DNA from: Paracyclopina nana
Taxonomy: Eukaryota; Arthropoda; Copepoda; Cyclopoida; Cyclopettidae
Assembly (NCBI GenBank): GCA_019096065.1
Contig: JAGUCH010000003.1
Coordinates: 868,001-932,000, forward strand
Direction: 5' to 3'
DNA: 64,000 nucleotides
Position numbers and translations under genes: made by a program
In this document: in pieces, positions 1 to 13,200 of the stretch
How the letters are laid out: every line of letters starts with the position of its first letter
Position numbering within the stretch: the first letter of the stretch is position 1
The notes under the pieces: generated by a model
What the model saw: the letters and a program-made list of their open reading frames with translations, nothing else
The model's database searches: none
Told to the model about the DNA's origin: nothing

Positions 1-717
1 AAAGAGTTGCCTCAAGAGGCTGAAGAGATTGAAGTGATTGAAGTAGAAGGAGATGATGCATCATGTATAGAAGTCGTGTCTCCTCCACTCACGTGTGAAA
101 GAGAAGAGCCTTTAACAGCCCATCATACAGAGGTTCCAGTCGAAGAATCTCAAGACTGCCAGATAGATGTGTCCAATGAGGAGATATTGCGCTCGTTTTC
201 CGCAGAGCCGACCAGGAACTTTCTGTTGGACCTTATCAAGACCGGCTTCTCTGATAAAGATGTCATGAGCAAAAGGCATAATATGGTATTATACGGCAAA
301 TCGGATTTCCGATTCGGCTCAGAAATCATGAAGCTCGGGAACATTTTGTTCCTGAAATATGACCACGACATCGATCTGGCTCTCATGGAGAAGGCCATGG
401 ATATTTTCGACCAAAGCTGCTTGGCCGATAGGAACGACTTTGAGCTGAGGAACAAGTACTCGAAGTACGTTTTGATCCCCGAGGCCATTCTGTTGCATTT
501 ACGGACCAAGCATCATATGTCATTCGATGAAGCTGAGCGCTATTTTGTGAACACCACGTCGTGCATTCGGGGAAAGTCGTCGTCGATTGTCTGCAAAGAC
601 GACTGGAACTCCAATTCCACTTCCATTCAGGCAATGAATCCATCTGAATACTTCAATGATAGTGAAGATGTCATCAATGAGGAGGAAGAGGACATGATTC
701 CTGATGACATCGACTGA
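1..717 (+). CDS. Unrecognised acidic protein, 5'-partial (last exon)
   Basis: The frame is open from the left window edge, so the start lies outside, and it ends with TGA at 715-717. The visible 238 residues begin with an acidic stretch rich in Glu, Ile and Val. A compact, probably helical middle follows (about residues 60-180), which contains NMVLYGKSDFRFGSEIMKLG and two Asp/Glu-Lys-rich segments. The protein ends in an acidic tail (EEEEDMIPDDID). I see no zinc finger, membrane segment or catalytic motif and do not recognise the family. The codon use and charged composition look like a real nuclear or cytosolic protein. The next gene, on the same strand, starts only 135 bp downstream. The coding call is fairly safe; the function is unknown. 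Confidence 0.7.
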   Translation, partial: KELPQEAEEIEVIEVEGDDASCIEVVSPPLTCEREEPLTAHHTEVPVEESQDCQIDVSNEEILRSFSAEPTRNFLLDLIKTGFSDKDVMSKRHNMVLYGKSDFRFGSEIMKLGNILFLKYDHDIDLALMEKAMDIFDQSCLADRNDFELRNKYSKYVLIPEAILLHLRTKHHMSFDEAERYFVNTTSCIRGKSSSIVCKDDWNSNSTSIQAMNPSEYFNDSEDVINEEEEDMIPDDID

Positions 718-852
718 TGATTCCTAGCAAAACACGTGATTCTGAACATTCGAAAAAATCAAGATTAAAAATAATGCAAATGGATTTTTTCTACTGAAAC
801 AGCGTTATATATTGTGCATAGCTAATTATAACTAACGTATTCCTTTATAGCC

Positions 853-3028
853 ATGTCACGTGGATTTATCAAGCCCAACTTGGACTCGGATCTGGTGTTC
901 AAGGAGGACCGCGAAGACATTGATGTGCACAAGGACACTTCGTTCATATTCAACCCTGTCCAATCTTGGTCACTCAATGCGCAACGATCGCGGCTGCCAA
1001 TTGCCAAAAATCGCGATCACATCTTGTACATGCTGGAAAAGCACCAGGTTCTTGTCATTGTGGGTGACACAGGATGCGGAAAGTCCACCCAAATTCCCCA
1101 ATACCTGGCCGAGTCAGGGTGGGCAAATGACGGACTTGTCATTGGAATCACCGAGCCAAGAAGGGTAGCGGTGACGACGCTAGCTGCTAGAGTTGCTGAG
1201 GAGTCGAAAAGTAAATTGGGACATCAAGTTGGTTACTCCATCAGGTTCGACGAGTGCTTCAACCGCGAGGTCACCAAGATCAAATTCATGACAGAGGGAA
1301 TTTTGATTCGTGAAATGATGGGCGATCCTCTGCTGAAAAGTTACTCAGTGATCATCCTTGATGAAGCTCACGAGCGGACTGTCTCCACCGATATCCTAAT
1401 GGGGCTCCTCAAGAAGATTCTCAGGAAAAGACGCGAATTAAGAGTCATCGTGAGCTCGGCCACAGTGGATGCAGAATACATACGGGACTTTTTTGGGCCT
1501 GAAAAGTCTGCAATCCTGAGCATTCATGGCAACGCATACTCAGTGGATGTCTTCTACTTGGAAAATCCATGTCCGGATTACGTGAAAGCTTGCGTTGACA
1601 CTGTCATAAAATTGCACCAAGTGGAACCCCCTGGAGACGTTATTGTATTTTTGACAGGTAATATTTCTAATATTTCATGGTCGCGAACTATTTATTTCTA
1701 AAAATAATATTTCAGGCATGGATGAGGTTGACCATTGCGTTTCACTGCTGAAAGAACATGCAAGGGCGGAAGATTCAGCAAAGACCAAGCACGGGCTGAA
1801 AATTTGGGCCTTGCCCATGTACGGATCTCTCCCACCCCAGGATCAGCTAAAAGTATTTCGTCCTGGAGGTCGAGGAACGCGAAAAGTCATTGTGGCCACT
1901 AACATTGCTGAAACCTCGATCACCATAGAAGGCATATCGTACGTGGTGGACTCGTGCTTTGTGAAAATGAAGTGGTACAACCCAGAGTCTAACGTGGACG
2001 CTCTCATCATCACGGAGATCTCCCAAGCCTCTGGCCAACAAAGAGCTGGCCGAGCGGGGCGAACTCGGCCTGGGAAATGCTATCGTCTTTGCCCTGAAGA
2101 AGAGTATCTCAAGCTACCTCTGAATACACCCCCAGAAATGCAGAGGACAGACTTGTCCATGGCTGTCCTCCAACTCAAAGCACTGGGAATCGATAACATT
2201 GTCAGGTATTATTGAAAATCAATCTATAACTGATATCCTGAACAAAATTATCTACGTAGATTTGACTTTCCGAGTGCTCCACCATCGAAGAACTTGATAG
2301 CCTCACTGGAGCTGCTATTTGCATTGGGAGCCTTGGACGCTAAGGGCAACCTTACGAAACCTCTTGGAGATCAGATGTCAGAGTTGCCAATTGCACCCAT
2401 CTTGTCAAAAATGCTGTTTAGCTCTGGTGAATTCAACTGTGTCAAAGAAATGGCCATCATTGTAGCCATGCTTCAGGTGGACAACGTGTTTCTCAACCCT
2501 CCTGGCCAAAGTGCAAAGGCCAAAGTGGCCAAACGCAAATTCGAAGTGGCTGAGGGAGATCTGCTCACCCTCCTCAATGTTTTCAATGCGTTCAAAGCTG
2601 TCGACAAGAGCGTTTTGAAGCATTGGTGCAGTTCCCATTTCTTGAAGTACAAAGCACTTGTAAGGGCTGACCAGCTTTATCAGAGGCTAGAAAAGACTCT
2701 TAAAAGGCACGGTTTACATGTGGATGACACTCAAAGGTTACGGCCAGGGGACACAGACGATGTCAGGAAGTGCATTGTTTCAGGGCTGTTTCCCAATGCT
2801 GCATACCTGCACGCAAGTGGGACTTTTCGCACAGTCAGGGGCGACATGGAAATAAGCATTCACCCCTTGTCCGTTTTGTATCCATTAAAGCAACCAAGTT
2901 GGATTGTGTTTGCCGAAATGGTGCATTCCAACAAAGTGCTGATGAAAGATTGCACTGTGATCGACCCTGCTTGGCTGGAAGTTCTGGCCCCACACTACTA
3001 TGAAAAGAGTTCCGGAATGCATCGTTAG
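853..3028 (+). CDS. DHX35: DEAH-box RNA helicase DHX35
   Basis: Exons are 853-1657, 1716-2205 and 2260-3028, all with GT-AG introns of 54-58 bp, giving 687 residues (human DHX35 has about 700). The protein is an ATP-dependent DEAH/RHA helicase found in catalytically active spliceosomes. Visible motifs: Walker A GDTGCGKST (residues 71-79), DEAH (170-173), SAT (201-203), the ATNIAETSIT motif in exon 2 and QRAGRAGR (377-384). Exon 3 carries the winged-helix/ratchet and OB-fold regions up to the C-terminus. The ATG at 853 has a good context and directly precedes the conserved N-terminus. The exon joins restore family sequence, for example ALGIDN-IVRFDFPSAPPS. A poly(A) signal follows at 3052. The identification is secure. 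Confidence 0.96.
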
Positions 3029-3051
3029 ACCTATGCTTTTTCAGAATAATG

Positions 3052-3057
3052 AATAAA
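3052..3057 (+). terminator. Poly(A) signal of DHX35
   Basis: AATAAA lies 24 bp after the DHX35 stop codon, in an A/T-rich stretch just before a dispersed repeat begins. Confidence 0.6.
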
Positions 3058-3085
3058 TCAATTATGACAGAGCCGGACTATTGAA

Positions 3086-3690
3086 CACAAATAGGGAACA
3101 AAAGACAAACAAAATGCAATAGATGGTCCTTTAGCGTGCGTGTAAGCGCGCGTAGCAATTGCGTAAAAATATCGCTTCTGACTAAAAGTAAACAAAACGT
3201 TTTTTGGAATTGTTGGGAACAAAATGGCAAAGAAAGTGCTCATTTTGAGCTTGTAACAGTACAATTGATTCCAGGAACAGATTGGTACCATTTTGAGTAA
3301 GATTCTTAAAAGTCAAGGAATTTAGGATCATGAGTCACATCATATCCAGACCTGAGCATGATGGATCAAATCAGAGGAAATAGCCTTACTTTTTGTAGCT
3401 CTGCTCTGTATGAGTACAAAACAAAAAAGTTCATCTTGTGTGGGTTCAATAAAAATGGCCAATTTTGCAGCAAATTAGCCATTACTTGTAATAAGTTGAG
3501 GAAACAGAATTTTCTGGTAATCATGATTGCCATGCTATAGTTGTTGTACTGGCATGGAAAAACTGGGAAAAAGCAAGCCTTAAAGTAGCAATGTTGCAAA
3601 TAGTTCTTGCAAAAATTGGCAAAATCTTTGATTCTTAATGCTGAAAAATAGGTGTTCAATATAAATGAAAAGCTTAAAATTGCGGGTAGT
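3086..3690. repeat. Dispersed repeat, copy 1 (related to 31585-32330)
   Basis: About 600 bp between the convergent DHX35 and PSMD12 3' ends is recognisably similar, in the same orientation, to 31585-32330. Shared blocks include GCAATAGATGG, TTGAGCTTGTAACAGTACAA, ATATCCAGACCTGAGCATGA and GCTATAGTTGTTGTACTGGC. The two copies have diverged by many substitutions, and the second carries about 150 extra bp near 31990-32145. No coding frame is conserved between them. The rest of the interval 3029-3923 is 3' UTR and unremarkable A/T-rich DNA. Confidence 0.7.
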
Positions 3691-3923
3691 GTCTGTTTCT
3701 TCTGTGAAACCAATTCAGCATTAAAGCAGAACAGAGATTATGAACACTTTTAGTTACTGCCTCCCAACGCACGGCAGAGTGCGACCAACCAAAATTTATG
3801 CCTCACACCACCAGCCTGAATATGCCTCTTCTATTATCACCCTATAGTGATAAATAATTAAAACAACAAATCTCTAGGCCATCATGGTGGCAATATTTAA
3901 TTTACAAAATGTGCAGGAAACGG

Positions 3924-5498
3924 TTATTTTTTGTCATCAGAGATGGACAAGCCAAGCATATGCTTATGGACCATTTCCTCTCTGTTGATCAAGTGAGTCG
4001 TTTTCATGACAAGTCCCATCAAATCATTGATATTGTGGGACCACTCGTTCAGCATTTCGTTGGGGTCTTGATGCTTGGTGAAGTAAACAACACCGTCCAA
4101 CCTGTCTACTTTTGCTTCCACCGACTTGTCAACAACCATTTTGCTCAAAAAGTCCTCCGTCTCTGTCATCTTCAAATCGAGTAGTTCAGCCATGCGTTTC
4201 AGAGTCACTCTAGTGTAATATTTGGCCATGATGCGAATGTTGTGCTCTACAACACGAGATTTCAGATCATCCCATCGTTTGCGGCCTTCTTCGGTCTTCT
4301 CAGTGAAAACTTCGGTAGGAGGGCTTGATTTCGAGCCGTGCCTCAGTTCAGGACCGAAGATTTGCACAAGTTTCTTTTGGTCAATCAACTCCTGCAAAAT
4401 ATGTCACGTTAGACATTTTGGAATAGGAGAACTAAATGCATGAAATGTACCTGATTGATGAATTGCTCCAGCAGACTTTTATACTTGGGGATCTCATTGA
4501 GGGCCTTCTCCTTGAGAATGATGTGGATCAAGTTGGACTGCTCATTGTCAAATGGGCTCAAGATGATGAAAAGAGCAACATTTTTCAAAGTCTGCAGCTT
4601 TTCCACAGGATCTTCCTGAATAGCTGGGGTGTCATAAATGGCTCGATAATGTCGGCAGATATTGAAGTAGGAGCACTCGTGCTCGTCCATTTCAATCATG
4701 TAGCGATAGAACTTGAGCTTCAAGTCCTGGTGCTGATTGTTCTCAAAGAAGCGCACACTGACTTTCTTGCTGATGATTTGAGTGCGAATGTAGTCCTTGG
4801 TCGCCAAGCATAGTCTCATTTGCTCCAAGATCAATTCAACCTTTTCCTTCCTCTCCATTGAGCCGTATGTTTCAACTTGGAGCTCGTGCATGATTTTGGC
4901 TGCCTCAGCCACAAGTCCGTCATTTTCCTACGTAAAAATCTAGCTGTCAAACCTACAAGGACTTTAATTTCAAAATGGTTACCTTGATGGTGGCAAGTCT
5001 GTGAGTCAGCCTGGCACGCTCGACCTCGACGTAAATTTTTCCCTCAGTGACAGTTCTCAAAGTGTTGATAAGTTCCAGTTCGATTTCTTTGGAGGGCAAC
5101 TTGGATTCAGCGATCCATTTGCAGCACTCCTGCACCATCTTGACCACCGCCTGCTTCAATTGACTGCGCTTTTTGGTCAGCATGACAATTTGCTCATTCA
5201 AAATGGTCCAAGCTTTGGCGTCGTAGCAAATCTGCACAATGCAAACTAAAACCTTGGCAGTGGAATGAGTATCGGCTCCAGTCCTGGTCATCTTTTCCAA
5301 GTTCATCAACATCTCTAGAGCTTCCGAAAGGTTTTTCTTCGCAATCTCTTGAGCCTCGGGAATCTTTTTGGCAACGGTCTCAGAATGGTCAACCTCCATT
5401 TTGACCGCTTTCCCGCCTTCCATGATGATATCGTTGATTTTTGCCTCAATGTCATCGGACTTGGGCTTCTCGGAGCTTTTCTTGTCTTCCCCAATCAT
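3924..5498 (-). CDS. PSMD12: 26S proteasome non-ATPase regulatory subunit 12 (Rpn5)
   Basis: Exons on the minus strand are 5498-4983, 4927-4451 and 4391-3924, all in phase 0, giving 486 residues. Rpn5 is a structural subunit of the 19S lid that contacts Rpn11 and the base. Family landmarks: [23 protein letters not shown] at the first junction, split in sequence as [15 protein letters not shown], then [37 protein letters not shown] and the C-terminal PCI domain ([28 protein letters not shown]). The N-terminus is about 30 residues longer than the human protein, with a charged Lys/Glu/Asp-rich leader. An internal ATG close to [10 protein letters not shown] would give a more usual length. It is convergent with DHX35 and divergent from C1D. 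The identification is secure. Confidence 0.96.
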
Positions 5499-6443
5499 TT
5501 TGACGACTTTTCACTTCTCCTTCAGTAAGATGAGATTTGTAAATTCTGCTAACTCACGAATTGTTTACAACGCAGCCGGCAGTTTTGCATACTTTGCTTA
5601 CGATATCGTCAAAAGCTTCGGAAAACGGCCAGATTGTAAATGTTAGTGGTGCGTGCGAGAAGCCGAGAACTAGTAACCGGGGTTCCATCCTGAGCAGCTT
5701 GTTTTCACAAAAACAGCCAAATGCTTACAGAAACGTCATCTTTTTTAACATTAAGAAAAACCGTAATCTGGTCATGTCGTACAAATAGGGAAACGAGCTG
5801 GTTTAAATTAGGTCAATTTAAACTTAACCTGGAGACCATAAATATGTGCCATAAGTAAGCCTTGAGTTAGGCTGATAACTGACGTACGATTTTAGTCTTT
5901 AACCAACATCTATCTTAGCAATGTAAAGTGAAAAATGATTCTGTTAACATTTTTGGAAAACTAGCGTAATCATCTTTGATTTTTGATAAAATAAGCCGAG
6001 TCAAATTTCAGTTGTTAATGTTTACAAAAATTCCTTCCAATTTGGCACATAACAAGCACGTATAAGTCTTTAGCAAGTAGCAGTAATAGCCTCAGAAATG
6101 CAAAGTCACAGAACATGATTTCCATTTATCAAGTTGAAAGCATTTCTCGAATTCATACGAATTAGGACAAATACAAGGGCACATGCAAGCATTCATTTAA
6201 TTTTTTTATGCGCGTTTTTGTAGTATGTAATTGTGTGCTGGTTGTGTGCATTGTTTGCCTTGAGTGCCAATTGCGCGCATTGTGTGTGTATTTTAGTAGG
6301 AGCATATAAAAGATACTCGGGTTAACTTCGATCTGTTTTATTCTCAAAATTTGTTTACTTTGCTATGATTTAAAAACGGTGCGTGCAAACTGCAAATTGT
6401 GCGAAAAGACGTGAACTTATCGTCTTCTTCCACTAAAGAAACC
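5499..6443. promoter_or_regulatory. Divergent intergenic region PSMD12 / C1D
   Basis: This 945-bp gap separates two head-to-head genes and should hold both promoters. It is A/T-rich, with a GT-rich patch at about 6205-6300 (repeated TGTGTGC-like words). I see no gene in it. Confidence 0.5.
6305..6310 (+). promoter_or_regulatory. TATA box for C1D
   Basis: TATAAA in the context GCATATAAAAGATACTCGG lies about 135 bp before the C1D start codon. Transcription would start near 6335. Confidence 0.5.
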
Positions 6444-6878
6444 ATGACGGCCGCCAAAAGTGATTTTCCTCAAGAGCTCGTGGCTCCTGTAAAAGGGTTC
6501 CAAGAGTCGTTGAATAACTTAAACAAGGTGCTCACCACGTTCCATTCAGTTCCTTCTCAAGAGCTTGCTGACAAGCACGAGCTCGACTCGTTAAGCAAAG
6601 CGAAATTGGAGTGCGTTTCGGCATTCGCTCTTAGCTCACTCGTGTGGATGTGGCTAAGGACTAAGGGTGAAAATCCGAAGGAAACTGGCGTTAAAGTTGA
6701 GCTGGACAGAGTGAAAAATGCCATGATGAGGCTGAAGGAAATCCAAGATAAAGCCAAAAGGAATCCTGTTGATGGCCAAGCAGCTGAAAGGCTTGTCAAG
6801 GGAAGCCTTTGGCAGCCCAAAAAGAGGGAAAATGAAGATGCCAATACTGGCCGCAACACAAAAAGAAGCAAAAAATGA
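6444..6878 (+). CDS. C1D: Nuclear nucleic-acid-binding protein C1D (Sas10/C1D family)
   Basis: This is an intronless 144-residue frame (human C1D has 141). C1D/Rrp47 is a cofactor of the nuclear RNA exosome that binds the Rrp6-type exonuclease and takes part in 5.8S rRNA and snoRNA 3' processing. The Sas10/C1D helical domain covers residues 10-100: SLSKAKLECVSAFALSSLVW, the TKGENPKE turn and VKVELDRVKNAMMRLKEI. The C-terminus is a Lys/Arg-rich tail ending KRSKK, suited to RNA or DNA binding and nuclear import. I chose the ATG at 6444 (context ACCATGA). The frame is open further upstream, but only with a GTG. It is tail to tail with AFG3L2, 165 bp apart. Confidence 0.92.
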   Translation: MTAAKSDFPQELVAPVKGFQESLNNLNKVLTTFHSVPSQELADKHELDSLSKAKLECVSAFALSSLVWMWLRTKGENPKETGVKVELDRVKNAMMRLKEIQDKAKRNPVDGQAAERLVKGSLWQPKKRENEDANTGRNTKRSKK

Positions 6879-7043
6879 TTTTTCTATGGTTGACATTTCA
6901 CAGAATTATGAGAAGAACTCACGGAATTGACCAAATTTAGAGGTGGTTTTTTTTTCATTTTCATAGATTAATGCACAATCGCTCACATACACTTACAAAC
7001 AAACTCTGTGTCTGAATGGAATTACTCTTTATCTGAGGGGAGC

Positions 7044-9653
<2,610 letters not shown>

Positions 9654-10299
9654 TCTTAAGGGCTTAAGCTGATGTAACTTTTCAGTGGTAGTCTGTCTCT
9701 TGTAACTTTTTTGCTTTTGTAATGTTTATTTACTAGCAAAATGAGCGATCGACATCGAGACCAACGAAGTTTTAGAATTTTTCTATTTTCTGCTATTTTC
9801 ATAATTTATGGACTCTCATAGTGTGTTAAGCTAGTTAAAAAAGTTTAATTCAATAGCAATGCAAAGATTACAGTTCAATAGAAACTATAAGAATGGTTTT
9901 GCAAGTTATATGATTTGAAAGATGCCTGAAAAAACTAAACTCAGCTAAGTTTAGCCTGGAAATTAAGCGCTGCGTTGCACCTGTTTTAAGTCAAATATTT
10001 TCAAAATATGGCTTTTTCCGTCAATTAACGCGGAGAAAATTTGGCCTACATCGAATTGCCTACGTTTACCAAGGAACTTTGGCGAAAAGAGGCGATCAAT
10101 TGTTTCGGCCCCGCCGCGGTCCCATCTTGGAAGAGTTTCATGGTGTAATGGAAGCGTGAATGTTCTTGTCGTTAATATCAGCATTTACTCAGTGAATCGT
10201 CGCCCATCATCAGCACTTTTTTCCCACGGTCATTGTCAGGTAATGAAAGATTCCAGCTTCAACCCTTGATGGTCTTTTTATCGTCGGTGAATTTCAGTG
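9654..10299. promoter_or_regulatory. Divergent region AFG3L2 / zinc-finger gene, with a likely 5'-UTR intron
   Basis: This is 646 bp between divergent genes. On the plus strand a donor (CAG|GTAATG, about 10239) and an acceptor (TTTCAG, 10291-10296) fit a 57-bp intron in the 5' UTR that ends three bases before the start codon at 10300. No other coding potential is convincing. Confidence 0.45.
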
Positions 10300-13200
10300 A
10301 TGAACGTCGACTCCTCCATTCCTGCAGATACCGAAGAAACAGGTAAAGTTACTCCAGATGATGATCAAGTTGTTGTTGCATCCGGTGAAGCCGCCGGTAA
10401 TGAGTCTGAAAAAGGTAATGATGACCTCGACATCATGGAGGGCATTCACATCAACGCCGAAACGGCGGCTGCGATCGATTCCATAGTCGAGCGCCTCGAT
10501 GTCGGCGATCTTCAGGATGATGTCGACCTTGGGCTTGATGTCATCGATGATCTCTCGGATCATAACGAAGAGCCCATGTCATCCAGGTCGCCAGACTTGG
10601 CGGAAACGCCAGCTCCGGACAGGGACATTGAAAGTCCCCAAGACATCGAAATCGAAGACCACACAGAAGAAGATCATCAAATTGTCGAACCGCGTCGCGC
10701 GTTGGTTCAGTTCGGTCGCCGCGTTCCCGTTCTTAGATTGCGCAAATTGATGATAAGCAAAAGTTGTATTTGTTATAATGGTAGGGTTGACTTGAAGTTG
10801 TTGAAAAGAGTGAGTCCGGAATTGTTTAAGAGAGCCCCTAAGAGTGTAGTAGTAGCTGCTTCTGCAGGAAAGTCCCCAAGTGCGAAAAGGGAGCGCGTCG
10901 TTATTCCAGCTCACAGTGATACCAGCAGCAAGAAGGTGAAGAAGCAAGCTCATCATGTCAAGAAAGAAGCTATCTCATCAGGCTCGGATTCATCGGACTC
11001 GGATCTGGAAGAGCTCCGGAGAAAAATCTTGAAGCCTAACGCCTACACGAAGCCCGAGTTGCCAAAGAAGGCTGCGGAAAGGTCTTTGCCCCAGCCCAAC
11101 AAACCCAAGCCAGCTTTGCCTCCTGGTGGACTGTTCAAGCCATGCTGTGTCAAGTTAGTCAGGCTGTCCAAGAAGGAAATTGAGAAGTGGACTAAACCCG
11201 AGCGTAAACGCTCCAGATCCAGATCAAGGTCTGTGCCCAGGAAAAGATCTTTGTCCTCAAGCTCCAGCACTGCTGGATATGTCAAACGAGCCAGGAAAAT
11301 CTCCATCGATGATAGCAGTTCCGATGAGGATGTAAGGAAAAAGAAGACAGATGACGAGAAAAAGCACATGGCGCCCAATCCTCTGTTTCTGTTGAATAAC
11401 AGTAAATCTGAGGAGGATGTCAAAAAAGTGATCGTTGAACAACTATTCACGCTTCTCAACAATGAGGACAAGTCCAAGAAAGAGCCAGAGGTCAAATCCG
11501 ATAAAGCCAAAGTTGACACGAGTTCCGCGTCAGTCAAGGCTGTGAAAAAAGAACCTGATCTAGAGAAACTCAAGCAAGATTTGCCCGTCTTGTATGCTAA
11601 CAATAAGGAGTCTGTGGACATACGAACTATTGCTGAATACCGCTCGTTTGCTGACCTCCTTAAAATGGAAATGGGGGCTGGCTCCTTGGCATTTTTGGGA
11701 AACTACAGAATCACCCTCAAGGAGCTGGAGGCCATTGTCCATAAAATCATTAGCCAGCTGGAAACTGTGAGGCCCCTACAAAAGCCATCTACATTGCCCC
11801 AACCCTCACCGTACGAAAAGGTCAAGTTCAAAATCAAGGATGTCCAAGTCAAGCTGACCGACATAAAAGGAGAAAAAGCCTGCATGAAGGCCATGGACAT
11901 CTACAAGGCTGAAAAGGCTGTAAGGATCCGCCAGAAAAAGTCCAGGCTCCTTCGCTACTTAAAGCTTGTAGGTGAAAAACGGAAATTGGAGTCGTTCAAG
12001 AGGAGACCCATTGCTGTCCACTCGGATGATTCCGATGACAACTATGAGGGTGTTGGCAGCTCTGCAGGATCAGCAAAGCATCATGAGGACCTCAGCCACC
12101 TTGGAAGCTTCAAGTAAGGTCTTTTCCTTATTGATATGCTTTCATTTCTTAACGATTATTTTTTGCTCTTCTAGAATTCCTAAAAAGTCTGAGAAGCAAC
12201 CTTCGGATTCCAAAAAGAGCTCTCACATTTCATCTGGTTCCACGTTGCAAAAGCCATCCAATATGAAGACCAATCAGTACAATCTTTCGTATGGAAAACG
12301 TCCCCAGCATCATCAGTCTCAAAAGCCCAACAGCTCCCAGCCCAAAAGGTCATTCGATGTTGACTTGTTCAAGGCAAAGGAGCCTGCCAAGTTCAATGTG
12401 ATGGATGTGATTTCTGGCATGAACTCTTTAAAGAAGGATGAGAAAAAGGACTCTTCTTTTGTGGCCAACAAATCAAAATCTGCTACAGCCAACAAGGGAC
12501 CTACGCCTACAAGGCCAAATGAGGAGAAGGATGACGAGCTTAAGAAGATTTTATCGCAAAAGTACGTTGACCATCAGGGGAGATCTTTCTTTGGTGTCAC
12601 GACTTGGAGTGACAATGGCGTTCAAGTCTTCAAGTGCTACATTTGCAACGTCAGTTTAGAGGGCAAGCCCAATCTCAAGACTCACCTAGGAGGTCGACGG
12701 CATGCCTTTAATCGCACCAAATTCCGAGAGATGGAGGAGACCGTGAGCAAGGATTTCGCGTCCGTGCCTCATTACAGGCATAGGAGCAATGCTCCGGAGG
12801 CAAAGCCCTCGTCGTCACGAGTGGAGGCTCCTTGGACCTTTTCCCCGTCAGAGGCTGTTGACGACTACAATGAGCCACTTCCTGATATGAATGATGATGA
12901 TCATGAAGATTACAGACCCTCCACTCCTCTGGATACAGCTAGCTCTCCTCCACCTTCAGAGTCCAGGTTTTCTGCGCCCACTTTATCCTTGCCGAAACCG
13001 GTGCCATCACTGCCAAAGCCAGTTCCTACAATTCAGCCAACTTCATCTGTGAACAAGAACATTTTCCAGCCCACTGGAACGAACGTCCCGAATCCAAGCA
13101 TTTTCAGCTTTGAGACCTCCGCTAGAGTCAAGCCTGAGCCAATTCCGGGTCTGGGAGATGACCTCAATAGGTCCTATGGGAGAGAGCAAGCTTCTGCGTT

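Noticed and set aside
10579-10956. Minus-strand frame opposite exon 1 of the zinc-finger gene
   Set aside because: There is no homology or splice context; the plus strand is clearly the coding strand.
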